Assembly (NCBI RefSeq): GCF_005886875.1 | Contig: NZ_PNBY01000009.1 | Location: 1-64,000 of the forward strand | Length of the DNA: 64,000 bases | Direction of reading: 5' to 3' | Source of the DNA: Pseudoalteromonas aurantia | GTDB taxonomy: Bacteria > Pseudomonadota > Gammaproteobacteria > Enterobacterales > Alteromonadaceae | Part shown: positions 8,356 to 16,953 of the stretch, piece after piece | Position numbering within the stretch: position 1 is the first letter of the stretch | How the letters are laid out: each line of letters opens with the position of its first letter | Program-made: the position numbers and the translations under genes | Notes under the pieces: generated by a model | What the model saw: the letters and a program-made list of their open reading frames with translations, nothing else | What the model was told of the DNA's origin: nothing | The model's database searches: none

Positions 8356-9522
8356 TTAATCTGAACCGAATAGATCGCGTGTGTACACTTTGTCTTGTAC
8401 ATCCGCCAGCTCTTGCGCCATGCGGTTAGACACAATCACATCACAGCTTGACTTAAACTGCTCGAAATCCGTTAACACCAATGAGCGGAAGAACTCTTTC
8501 TCTTTCAGCTCTGGCTCAAACACCACCACTTCAATGCCTTTTGCTTTAAGGCGTTTCATAATGCCTTGAATACTCGAAGCGCGGAAATTATCAGAGCCTG
8601 ACTTCATCACTAGACGGTAAATTCCGACACGCGTTGGATTACGTTTGATGATAGAGTCGGCAATAAAATCTTTACGTGTGGTGTTCGAATCCACAATCGC
8701 ACCAATAATGTTATTCGGTACATCTGAGTAGTTGGCTCGCAGTTGTTTGGTGTCTTTCGGCAAACAGTAACCGCCGTAACCAAATGAAGGGTTGTTGTAA
8801 TGTGAGCCAATACGTGGGTCTAAACACACACCATCAATGATTTGGCGCGTATCTAAGCCATGCGATTCTGCGTAAGTATCCAGTTCATTAAAGTAAGCAA
8901 CACGCAGGGCCAAGTAAGTATTTGAGAACAGTTTTACCGCTTCCGCTTCAGTCGAATCGGTAAACAGGATTTCAACATCTTTCTTCACCGCGCCTTCTAA
9001 CAGTAGGTTTGCGAATACCTGAGCACGTTCCGAACGCTCACCTACCACAATACGAGATGGGTGCAGGTTGTCGTATAAAGCTTTGCCTTCACGCAAAAAC
9101 TCTGGCGAGAACATCAGGTTTTCACAACCCAGTTTTTCTTTGATACGCGCGGTATAGCCCACAGGGATGGTAGACTTAATCACCATTACTGCATTTGGGT
9201 TAATCACCATCACGTCCTTAATTACAGCTTCAACGGAAGAGGTATTGAAGTAGTTGGTCTCTACGTCATAATCTGTAGGGGTAGCAATAACCACATAATC
9301 AGCATTTGAATACGCCAATTCTTTATCGAGTGTCGCGGCGAAGTTTAATGACTTATTCGCCAGGAAATCTTCAATTTCTGCGTCGACGATTGGCGATATT
9401 CTATCATTCAGTAGTTTTACTTTCTCTTCGATAATATCGACCGCGATAACATTATGATGCTGTGATAATAGCATCGCATTTGATAAGCCTACATAGCCGG
9501 TACCGGCAATTGCAATTTTCAT
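8356..9522 (-). CDS. ugd: UDP-glucose 6-dehydrogenase, copy 1
   Basis: 388 aa. Oxidises UDP-glucose to UDP-glucuronate with two NAD+. The N-terminal Rossmann motif GTGYVG is at 7-12, the FSPEFLREG segment near 137, and the catalytic Cys253 lies in [13 protein letters not shown]. The C-terminal half binds the UDP-sugar. It ends 10 bases before the epimerase gene, forming a ugd-epimerase pair. It is very similar to the second copy at 31062-32231: blocks such as [26 protein letters not shown] and the final RDxFGSD are shared. Confidence 0.93.
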   Translation of the reverse strand: MKIAIAGTGYVGLSNAMLLSQHHNVIAVDIIEEKVKLLNDRISPIVDAEIEDFLANKSLNFAATLDKELAYSNADYVVIATPTDYDVETNYFNTSSVEAVIKDVMVINPNAVMVIKSTIPVGYTARIKEKLGCENLMFSPEFLREGKALYDNLHPSRIVVGERSERAQVFANLLLEGAVKKDVEILFTDSTEAEAVKLFSNTYLALRVAYFNELDTYAESHGLDTRQIIDGVCLDPRIGSHYNNPSFGYGGYCLPKDTKQLRANYSDVPNNIIGAIVDSNTTRKDFIADSIIKRNPTRVGIYRLVMKSGSDNFRASSIQGIMKRLKAKGIEVVVFEPELKEKEFFRSLVLTDFEQFKSSCDVIVSNRMAQELADVQDKVYTRDLFGSD

Positions 9523-9590
9523 AAATAAGCCAACTGTTTAACTAAATAATAAATAACTTCTGATTCTCGAAAGGGCTATCTTTACATTTT

Positions 9591-10169
9591 TCATAAAGAT
9601 CGCCAGGTCTGTGAACGCTCATCAAACTCTTTGATAACCTTTACCGGATTACCACAAGCAATAACATTTTTAGGTAATGATTTAGTAACAACTGAGTTAG
9701 CCCCAATAATGCTATTATCACCAATACTAACACCAGGAAGAATGCAAACTCCTTCACCTACCCATACATTATTTCCTAAGGTAACGGGCTTAGATGACAA
9801 TCGTCTTTGGGAGGCTAGCTCTTCAGGGAAGCTAATATTATTGCCGGAATAGCAACCATGCTGATGATCTGTAATAAAAACGCGACTTGCTATAAGTACA
9901 TTATCTCCAATATTGATACTATCTATAGCTGCAATATGAACTGAGTCATTAATCTGACAATTATTTCCAAAAGATATTTGCCTATTTTTCTTAGAAAGAG
10001 CATCGATTCTACAGTATCTTCCAGAGACTAATCCTTCGCCTAAATCTATGTTTTCCGATCCTCTAATTGATACAGGCAGACGAATCAATCTAGCTTTTCT
10101 GTGGCAAATTTTTGTGTAAATTAAAGAAGTTAAGACATTGTAAAGACCAATTATATTATACCCTTTCAT
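9591..10169 (-). CDS. Left-handed beta-helix (hexapeptide) acyltransferase
   Basis: 192 aa from the ATG at 10169, preceded by AAGG; an alternative ATG at 10202 would overlap the upstream gene by 47 bases. The protein has several hexapeptide-repeat turns (ISFGNNCQI, INIGDNVLI, VTLGNNVWVGEGVCILPGVSIG, SIIGANSVV) and the WbbJ/NodL-type His region ITDHQHG. This fold transfers acetyl or other acyl groups to sugars from acyl-CoA. It is the last gene of the AT-rich block and overlaps the glycosyltransferase gene by 14 bases. The likely role is O-acetylation of the module A repeat unit; the target is unknown. Confidence 0.82.
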   Translation of the reverse strand: MKGYNIIGLYNVLTSLIYTKICHRKARLIRLPVSIRGSENIDLGEGLVSGRYCRIDALSKKNRQISFGNNCQINDSVHIAAIDSINIGDNVLIASRVFITDHQHGCYSGNNISFPEELASQRRLSSKPVTLGNNVWVGEGVCILPGVSIGDNSIIGANSVVTKSLPKNVIACGNPVKVIKEFDERSQTWRSL

Positions 10170-11322
10170 TAGATTCGCCCTTAATTTTCTTGTAAAATTC
10201 AACTCGTCTTTGAGCTAATACATCATTTAGATATGAACTGGCCACTATAATATTTCGCTCTGAATTTTTTATATATACTTCTTTTTCAAAGAGGTTTTTT
10301 TCTATTTTATGAAATAAACTCAATGGATCTGAAGTAGGAACAAGACATTCACTAGGTAGAATCTCCTTAAAACCGGGGAGCTCTGTTGCCACAACAGGCA
10401 AACCATAAGACATCGCCTCCAAGGTTGCTCGTGGTATTCCCTCTGACAAACTTGGTTGAACATATATATCAGAGCACCTATAGAGAGCATCTAAACCTGA
10501 AAAATCTAGGATACCGTGGAAAAAGACCATATCTGATATACAAAGCTTCTCTGAAACTAGCTCATAGTCAATATCACTATGGCCTCCTGCCACATGTAAC
10601 TCGAAAAAATCACCCAAATTTCGCTTCAGTAGTACCATTGTGTTAAGTAATGTCTCGAAACCTTTTCTTTTATTCAAGCCACCAACAAAAAGTAGCTTAG
10701 CTTTACGCTTAGAAGAAAATTTAACTAGTTGCGAGCGAGGAGCTTGAACCTTATCTATATAGACATTACTAGCTATTTCAATATTAGGGTGAGGATACGT
10801 TGAAGCAAGATATTTGGAGACTGTTATATAACCAAGGGAGCGTCTAATGATCCTAGGGAAAATAAATCCATGCAAGCAAGAAACTAGACTACCCAATCTT
10901 TTTCCTTTGAACTGCTCTTTACCTGCAGCCAGCTCAATAGTATAATTTTTTCTATAAAAAAAATTTATAAAATAAAAAAACGTCCCGATTACACTTGGGA
11001 AATTTATAACTGTAAGTTCATATTGCTTTACATTATTGTGTAATTTTTTTAGAAAAGCAGGACTAAAAAGTGATACATACGTCTTAATATCACATAAAAG
11101 AATAATATTTTTATTTTCTATTTTTGTAAACCCAGATTTAACTATTTCATCCTTTGACAATGTTATACTTCTCGACAATATAATTACATTCTTATAACCA
11201 GAATCAAAAAATCGATCAAAGTAACGCTCTGGCATTCCAACTGCTGTATATACATTACCTTGATGATCTCTAATAAATCGAAAGTCATGAATATACAAAA
11301 CTGAATTTGTTTTTTTGCCCAT
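10156..11322 (-). CDS. Glycosyltransferase family 4
   Basis: 388 aa with the C-terminal GT-B nucleotide-sugar domain: LLFVGGLNKRKGFETLL (~225-241), a HVAGG strand, LYRCSDIYVQPSLSEG, and the E-x7-E signature in EGIPRATLE followed by AMSYGLPVVAT. The N-terminal acceptor domain is divergent and basic. It is a cytoplasmic retaining glycosyltransferase predicted to add one sugar to the undecaprenyl-linked repeat unit. It overlaps the preceding GT2 gene by one base (TAATG), so the two are translationally coupled. Donor and linkage are not predictable. Confidence 0.85.
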   Translation of the reverse strand: MGKKTNSVLYIHDFRFIRDHQGNVYTAVGMPERYFDRFFDSGYKNVIILSRSITLSKDEIVKSGFTKIENKNIILLCDIKTYVSLFSPAFLKKLHNNVKQYELTVINFPSVIGTFFYFINFFYRKNYTIELAAGKEQFKGKRLGSLVSCLHGFIFPRIIRRSLGYITVSKYLASTYPHPNIEIASNVYIDKVQAPRSQLVKFSSKRKAKLLFVGGLNKRKGFETLLNTMVLLKRNLGDFFELHVAGGHSDIDYELVSEKLCISDMVFFHGILDFSGLDALYRCSDIYVQPSLSEGIPRATLEAMSYGLPVVATELPGFKEILPSECLVPTSDPLSLFHKIEKNLFEKEVYIKNSERNIIVASSYLNDVLAQRRVEFYKKIKGESNERV

Positions 11323-12113
11323 TACTTTATCTCACCAACACTAGATTTAACTGAAACTTTAAATTTAGTTGATACCAAAAACCTAAATATACTTTTTACA
11401 TGCCAATAGAAATGCTTAGAGAAAATATTTCTACTACCATGCTTGCCATAATGGATAGCCTTAACACTTGGTATAAAAATCAGATCAGAACCACTATTTT
11501 TTAATCGATAGCAAAGATCTAAGTCTTCACAGTACATGAAGTATTTCTCATCGAACCCTCTAAGACTCGAATACAAATCTGCACGAATAAGAATAAACGA
11601 ACCAGCACACCAATCGATCACAGTGTTTTTACTTATAGATGACTTATCTAGAATAGTTGGATTACCAAAGCCCAGAAAAGAGGATATAAAGTCAAAAAGT
11701 TTAGGATATTTTCTAACGGCAGGATCATAGTCAGTAAATTCATCATCTCGAAAGAGATTTACTGTAGCAGCTTTATATTTATTTAATATAACCAACTCTA
11801 GTAGTTTTGTCACTTCATCCACTGAAATATTAACATCGGGATTCAGCAACAATATATAATCATCCCTATCAATATTGTGTTCTTGAGTAAGGTAATTAAA
11901 TATTTGGTTATTATTCTCCCCAAAACCTTGGTAATAATTTTCATCTATGTAACTAATAGAGTTTGATTCCAAATATTCTCTAAACCCAAACTCACCTTTG
12001 TTTAACTTAACTACAGTAGTAAATGAGCCAGACAGAGCTTCAAGACTACCAATTTTTTCTATTAATCTTCCATGTCCATGTGATACGACCGAAACAAATA
12101 TTCTATTACTCAT
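11322..12113 (-). CDS. Glycosyltransferase family 2, rhamnosyltransferase-like
   Basis: 263 aa. Shows the pattern of WbbL/RfbF-type GT2 enzymes: LLLNPDVNIS (the N-P-D metal-site segment), WCAGSFILIRADLY, GFDEKYFMYCEDLDLCYRLKNSG and a conserved HYGKHGS near the C-terminus. Members of this group often transfer rhamnose from dTDP-L-rhamnose, consistent with the complete rmlBADC set in the same operon. A clear TAGGAACCT ribosome site precedes the ATG. The assignment to rhamnose is an inference from family and context. Confidence 0.82.
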   Translation of the reverse strand: MSNRIFVSVVSHGHGRLIEKIGSLEALSGSFTTVVKLNKGEFGFREYLESNSISYIDENYYQGFGENNNQIFNYLTQEHNIDRDDYILLLNPDVNISVDEVTKLLELVILNKYKAATVNLFRDDEFTDYDPAVRKYPKLFDFISSFLGFGNPTILDKSSISKNTVIDWCAGSFILIRADLYSSLRGFDEKYFMYCEDLDLCYRLKNSGSDLIFIPSVKAIHYGKHGSRNIFSKHFYWHVKSIFRFLVSTKFKVSVKSSVGEIK

Positions 12114-12127
12114 AGGTTCCTATCTAA

Positions 12128-13354
12128 TTATCTGTAAAATGTTATTGATGACAATGCTCTTTTGGTGGATAAAAATAACATAATAAAAAAAATGTAATAT
12201 ATTAATCTGAAAGCACCTCTTAGTTGATATTGTGTCGACATTAATGCAAACATGGCCATAAAGACAAATGCTATAAAAACAAATATACCTGACTTTTTCT
12301 TAAAATACATTTCAGATTTATTAAGAAAGCAACCCAGACCAAATGATATTACTAAAAATAAAAAGTATCCTGATAAATATAATTCTCCGATAGCGGAATA
12401 TGGAATGTTAGCTCTAACTTTAGCATCACTTATAATATTACTAATATCATATATAAAACTAGGTAAAGGTGATAACGCAGCAAAGAAAAGAGAAAGATCA
12501 TAATCTACAGTTTGAATCATATATCCAAGAAGTATTACTGAATATGATAGTGTGTAGTTTAGTCCATACACTACAATGGAAAAATCAACACCATCTCGGA
12601 ATATACTTTCTACATTTGGTAGTATACCCTGTTGAAGGTTAAACCTATAATCCAAGGATAATGCTAATGAAAATACTGAAACAAAAATACAAATAATAGT
12701 TCGCTTAAAGCCAAATTTCTCACTAATTAAAAAACATCCCAACAAATAAAAGAAAGGGACAAACACCATAGCACGAGATGTTATTCCAAATAACATGATA
12801 TAATTGATAAATAATAGTGAATAACGAAAAATATTTCCTTTTACAAATGCTATACATATACACGATATAGGGAGCAAAATTCTCGACAATGTCATTCCAA
12901 TCATGACTCTCGAATCAGATGTATATCCAGTTCTTGAAAATACTTCTTCAGTTCCAAATGAAAGCAATAATAATATAGGAGCAGATAATGCAATGAAAAT
13001 CATTAAAGACTGAGGTACTCTATCTTTAAAAACAGCAATAGAGTTTAATAAATTTTGATTATTGCTAGCTACTAAGCCTTTATTAAAAAAAACATGAGAA
13101 AATAAACATCCTAGTAGATAGAAAAATACAAAAATTAAAAAAACATTAGAGGCTTCTAAAATATATCTATTAGATGTCAATTCATACAAGTTTGCAGGAA
13201 CCACTTTTGCAAAGTTGAAATAAAAAACACCTAAGTAAGTATAGGTGGCCGTAATAATATAAAAAACTGGCACGACCAAACTACTTGTATACTTCTTACT
13301 CTTAAGGTAAATGGTTAAGATGACATTAACTATCAGTAAAATAAAAAAAATCAC
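12128..13354 (-). CDS. wzy: O-antigen/capsule polymerase (Wzy-like)
   Basis: 408-aa, very hydrophobic protein with about ten or more membrane helices and little family conservation, as usual for Wzy polymerases, which join repeat units at the periplasmic face. Longer loops are visible near residues 90-115 and in the second half (YRFNLQQGILPNVESIF). It has a GTG start and a 4-base GTGA overlap with the GT2 gene upstream. Base composition is strongly AT-rich. The call rests on topology and on its place between glycosyltransferases in an operon that has a wzx but no other polymerase candidate. Confidence 0.72.
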   Translation of the reverse strand: MIFFILLIVNVILTIYLKSKKYTSSLVVPVFYIITATYTYLGVFYFNFAKVVPANLYELTSNRYILEASNVFLIFVFFYLLGCLFSHVFFNKGLVASNNQNLLNSIAVFKDRVPQSLMIFIALSAPILLLLSFGTEEVFSRTGYTSDSRVMIGMTLSRILLPISCICIAFVKGNIFRYSLLFINYIMLFGITSRAMVFVPFFYLLGCFLISEKFGFKRTIICIFVSVFSLALSLDYRFNLQQGILPNVESIFRDGVDFSIVVYGLNYTLSYSVILLGYMIQTVDYDLSLFFAALSPLPSFIYDISNIISDAKVRANIPYSAIGELYLSGYFLFLVISFGLGCFLNKSEMYFKKKSGIFVFIAFVFMAMFALMSTQYQLRGAFRLIYYIFFIMLFLSTKRALSSITFYR

Positions 13355-14280
13355 TTTATTAGCCTAGATACAAAATAATGAAAAATACTAATAAATGAAG
13401 CTTGATAAAAAGGACATTCTTTTTTTATTTGACGAAGTAAAAAAATTGAGGGTGCGAGTTTATTATTTTTAATAGAAATAAAATAGTGTTTAATAAGTTC
13501 TCTTCTAATGTCTCCTCTAGAAGAAAACATTAATGCATCTACTGAATCAATATCCAAATAATCATAACATTCGTTGGAAATAGCAACTTTGTGAAGATAT
13601 AATGCAAAAGAAGAGTAATACCGTTGTTCTATTATTTTAATAACGTCATTTGATACATTATTCTCCATATTGGCAGATCGCGTGTACAGGTGTTTATCTA
13701 CTGATACAAAATTCCCAACCGTAGACAACCGACACCACAAATCTCGATCTTGAGCATATTTAAAGAAAGTTCTGTAACCACCTACTTGATTATATGCATC
13801 ACGACAAAACATAACTTCACCATGAGAAAATGGGTTACTCTTAATAATTTTCTTGGAGTAGTTAACATTTGCTATTTTTTTTCCATACAGCTTTGTTGAA
13901 TTGGAGTTGTTAAAACGACAGCCACAAACGACAGATTTAGTAGACTCCAAAAGTTCTAACTGTAAATTAAATCGATTTGGTAATGAAATATCCCCAGCGC
14001 CATGGATAGCAATATAATTACTATCCCTAGCTGATATAGCTAACTTTATAGAAGTGACAAAACCAGAGTTCGGTTTATCTACAATCTCCACATTGGAGTA
14101 TTTTGAAAACTTTTGCAACTCAGCTAAAGTACCATCAGTTGATCCATCATCCACTAAGGTAAGGATCATATCAGTAGTAAGTTGTTCAACGACTGAAGAA
14201 ATAGATTCAGCAACGTAGTTTTCTCTATTGTACCAGACCGAAACTATTTGTAACTTAGCTTTTCTTTTTAAAATAGTCAT
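13351..14280 (-). CDS. Glycosyltransferase family 2
   Basis: 309 aa from the ATG at 14280 (a TTG two codons earlier would also be in frame). N-terminal GT-A fold: VSVWYNRENYVAESISSV, LVDDGSTDGT (nucleotide/metal Asp pair), NSGFVTSIKLA, then IHGAGDIS in place of the usual DXD, and KYAQDRDLWCRL. Cytoplasmic inverting glycosyltransferase for the repeat unit of module A. It starts directly after the stop of the serine-acetyltransferase-like gene. The substrate is unknown. Confidence 0.83.
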   Translation of the reverse strand: MTILKRKAKLQIVSVWYNRENYVAESISSVVEQLTTDMILTLVDDGSTDGTLAELQKFSKYSNVEIVDKPNSGFVTSIKLAISARDSNYIAIHGAGDISLPNRFNLQLELLESTKSVVCGCRFNNSNSTKLYGKKIANVNYSKKIIKSNPFSHGEVMFCRDAYNQVGGYRTFFKYAQDRDLWCRLSTVGNFVSVDKHLYTRSANMENNVSNDVIKIIEQRYYSSFALYLHKVAISNECYDYLDIDSVDALMFSSRGDIRRELIKHYFISIKNNKLAPSIFLLRQIKKECPFYQASFISIFHYFVSRLIK

Positions 14281-14282
14281 AA

Positions 14283-14753
14283 TCAACCACTAATTATCTT
14301 TCCTGGACTACCAACTACCGTAGTACTTTCTGGAATAGAAAAATCCACAAAAGAATTAGCACCAACGATAGAATTAGAACCAATAGAAATACCTCCAACA
14401 ATGACAGCACTAGCATATATTACGGTACCAGTTCCGATTTTAGGATAAGTAGACTCTCTATTGGATGGGTCAATGAACCTTTTTTTTGCTCCCAAAGTAA
14501 CATTCTGATAAATAGTACAGTCAGCACAAACAACACCATCACCAATAACAATACCCGTTGGATGAGGGAACTTTATATTTGGGTCTAAAACAGCATGTGG
14601 TGATATATAACTACTATATCTGTTCCTCATTATATTTTTATACCATCTACTGATATATCTAAAAGCACGGTATTTCGAAAGACATAGTTCTTTATAACAG
14701 TGGTGTACATCTACAATACTTCCAAATCCACATATAACTTTAAGGAAAATCAC
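14283..14753 (-). CDS. Serine-acetyltransferase-like hexapeptide acyltransferase
   Basis: 156 aa with a GTG start that forms a GTGA overlap with wzx and has GGAG eight bases upstream. A short helical N-terminus is followed by CysE-type hexapeptide repeats: FPHPTGIVIGDGVVC, CTIYQNVTLGA, TGTVIYASAVIVGGISIGSNSIVGANS and VVGSPGK. It is much shorter than housekeeping CysE (~270 aa). In polysaccharide clusters such proteins acetylate sugars rather than serine. Its target in module A is unknown. Confidence 0.8.
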   Translation of the reverse strand: MIFLKVICGFGSIVDVHHCYKELCLSKYRAFRYISRWYKNIMRNRYSSYISPHAVLDPNIKFPHPTGIVIGDGVVCADCTIYQNVTLGAKKRFIDPSNRESTYPKIGTGTVIYASAVIVGGISIGSNSIVGANSFVDFSIPESTTVVGSPGKIISG

Positions 14754-16021
14754 CTTATCAACTCCTTATAATTACCTTTTATTTCTTTCATACTAATCAT
14801 AATTATCTTTCCAACAGGAACATTACGTATTCGGCTGTATAAAAACACACTAATAATACCAGAAACACTATAGCTAATACTCGAAGATATTGCAGCTCCT
14901 ATAGCACCGTAACCGGGAATCAAAAAATAATTCATTAATATATTAATCATAACTGCTGGCCCCATGATGTACAGACCAACATGAGCTTTTCCATTACCCG
15001 CAAAATCAGCGTTTAAGGTTTTAAAGAGAGTCATAAGGATAACCCCTGGTAATAGATAACACATAACATTATATGAGTATGCATACTCTACGCCGAAGAT
15101 AATATTTACAAAAAAACCGCCAAAAACAACAAAAACAAAAGATAGTAAGCAAGTAATATATAAGTTTATTTTGGTTAGGAAAACAACTTTACAATACCAG
15201 TTGTCATTCTCGACACTTCTCGAAGCATTCGACATTATTACAACTACGAATGCAGCAGGAAGCTGCCAAAGCATATCAGCAATTTGAGTCGATATAGTAT
15301 AAATACCAACTTGTTCTAAAGTAGACCAAGAGGTTAGGAAAATAATATCTATCTTATAGTTAGACAGAATAAGGAAAAATACTAGCGCATACATCCAGCT
15401 TTTTTTAAGCATTATTATCATTGTTGAAAAGTCTAGACTTAATATTACTGTTGTATTTCTTACCAAGTAATATAAATTTAATACGAAACTTACAATTAAA
15501 CCAATGATTAGAGAAAATAAAGTATTTTCAAGGGTAAGTTCCTCGTAAAAATAAAGCAACAATACAATAGACATATATATAGTCTGCTGTATATGAACTG
15601 CAGAATTGTACTTTTTTATTTTACCCAGCCCTAAATAAACACCTTTAATTAAATTTAAAGACAAATTCAAGAAATATATCAAAAGAAGAGGAAATAAATA
15701 TTCTTTGCCTAATTCAAAAGAATTAAAATCAAGAGAGAAATATATTAGAAAACTTCCAAAAATAGAGGCAATAGAAAGAAATAGAATTAAAGCTCCAAGC
15801 ACCTTACTTTCACTTATTTCTCTTTTTCCTATAAAGTAAGTACCCGCCTGTCTCATCCCTCCTTCAGTTAAAGCTATAACTAGTTGAGGAACAACAAGTA
15901 AAGCCGAAAATATTCCTCTATTTTCAGCTCCAAGCCCTCTAGCTAGTATAACCATTACAACAAATGAACTAGCTATAGTAAATACTTTAATGAAAAATAC
16001 AGACATTGTGTCTTTTATCAT
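14750..16021 (-). CDS. wzx: Oligosaccharide flippase (Wzx-like), module A
   Basis: 423-aa polytopic protein of the MOP/polysaccharide-synthase superfamily with about twelve helices. It opens with a conserved amphipathic helix and VMVILARGLGAENRG, matching the LAR-LG-EN-G signature of Wzx flippases, which move undecaprenyl-linked repeat units to the periplasm. The C-terminal half carries PGYGAIGAAISSSISY, also typical. The gene is AT-rich and overlaps both neighbours by 4 bases, so it is tightly coupled to the murB-like gene before it. Confidence 0.85.
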   Translation of the reverse strand: MIKDTMSVFFIKVFTIASSFVVMVILARGLGAENRGIFSALLVVPQLVIALTEGGMRQAGTYFIGKREISESKVLGALILFLSIASIFGSFLIYFSLDFNSFELGKEYLFPLLLIYFLNLSLNLIKGVYLGLGKIKKYNSAVHIQQTIYMSIVLLLYFYEELTLENTLFSLIIGLIVSFVLNLYYLVRNTTVILSLDFSTMIIMLKKSWMYALVFFLILSNYKIDIIFLTSWSTLEQVGIYTISTQIADMLWQLPAAFVVVIMSNASRSVENDNWYCKVVFLTKINLYITCLLSFVFVVFGGFFVNIIFGVEYAYSYNVMCYLLPGVILMTLFKTLNADFAGNGKAHVGLYIMGPAVMINILMNYFLIPGYGAIGAAISSSISYSVSGIISVFLYSRIRNVPVGKIIMISMKEIKGNYKELIR

Positions 16022-16950
16022 ATTAAACTATTCTCATCTGATAAGTCGTCTAGACGTATCAACTCCCCTTTAGATGATACAAAGACGCCTTCAGATTTTA
16101 AAGTAAAGCCATGTTCGCTATGAATACGCTCATTAATTTGATTGACTAATTTAACAACATCAGATGCAACTGCCCCTCCAAAGTTAACAATAAAATTTGC
16201 GTGTATCGGAGATACCATAGCTCCACCAATTTTAGAACCTTTAAACCCTAAGCTTTCTATTATTTTACCTGGAGGACCAAATTCATTATACATTGATGGT
16301 TCGCTAACGAAAAGCGAACCACAACTAGGTAGTTTTCTTGGAAATTTTTTCCTACGATCTCTTAAAATCGATAGGCATTCCCTTCTTATTTTTGATGAGC
16401 TTCCTTTAGAAAGTGACAACTTAACTGAAGTTATTAACTCTTTCTTCTCTTGAAATATACTCTTCCGATATTCAAATGAGCATTCATTAGCTTCCCTTAC
16501 AATTTCCTGGCCATTACTGTCCACCGAGGTTACTGATATAATGCTAGAGCTAATAGTAGTACGTTTACTTCCTCCGTTCATATAGACTAACCCTCCAAGC
16601 GTAGCAGGAATGCCAACTATATGTTCTAGACCTTTCAATCCATTAACTTGTGCCAATCTAGATAGACGATGACATTCAATATTAGATCCAACTGTAATCT
16701 GGTTATCATCTATACGTATTGAACTGAATCTGTCCGTCAACTTTAGAAGCGCTATATCTAAATAGCCATTATCAAATAGTAAATTAGTAGTGTTACCTAC
16801 AATTACTGGACTGAGTTTATATTTTTCACAAAAAAATACAGCTTTTTTATAATCATCAACATCATTGATGTAAATTAGTTTTTTTGCAACCCCTCCAATT
16901 TTCCAATTAGAATACTTAGAAAGGTCTACATTATCTATAACCTTGAACAT
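16018..16950 (-). CDS. murB: MurB paralogue: UDP-N-acetylenolpyruvoylglucosamine reductase inside the polysaccharide operon
   Basis: 310 aa, the length of type II (short) MurB. It shows the FAD-binding part SNWKIGG (14-20), VGNTTNLLF (~51-59) and GIPATLGGLVYMNGG (113-127), and the catalytic set of the family: Tyr/Arg in FEYRKS (Arg162), the proton-donor Ser in SCGSLF (Ser212) and Glu287 in LKSEGVF. Known chemistry: NADPH-dependent reduction of the enolpyruvyl ether to a lactyl ether, giving UDP-MurNAc. It follows the murA-like gene by 3 bases and overlaps wzx by 4, in the AT-rich block, so it is an accessory copy dedicated to this glycan rather than the housekeeping gene (inference). Confidence 0.85.
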   Translation of the reverse strand: MFKVIDNVDLSKYSNWKIGGVAKKLIYINDVDDYKKAVFFCEKYKLSPVIVGNTTNLLFDNGYLDIALLKLTDRFSSIRIDDNQITVGSNIECHRLSRLAQVNGLKGLEHIVGIPATLGGLVYMNGGSKRTTISSSIISVTSVDSNGQEIVREANECSFEYRKSIFQEKKELITSVKLSLSKGSSSKIRRECLSILRDRRKKFPRKLPSCGSLFVSEPSMYNEFGPPGKIIESLGFKGSKIGGAMVSPIHANFIVNFGGAVASDVVKLVNQINERIHSEHGFTLKSEGVFVSSKGELIRLDDLSDENSLI

Positions 16951-16953
16951 ATA

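Noticed and set aside
8346-8435. N-terminal extension of the UDP-glucuronate 4-epimerase frame into ugd
   Set aside because: Epimerases of this family start at MKYLVTGAAGFIG; AAGGA precedes that ATG, and the extension has no similarity.
14283-14753. Housekeeping serine acetyltransferase CysE
   Set aside because: Too short, embedded in the glycan operon and coupled to wzx; more likely a sugar acetyltransferase.
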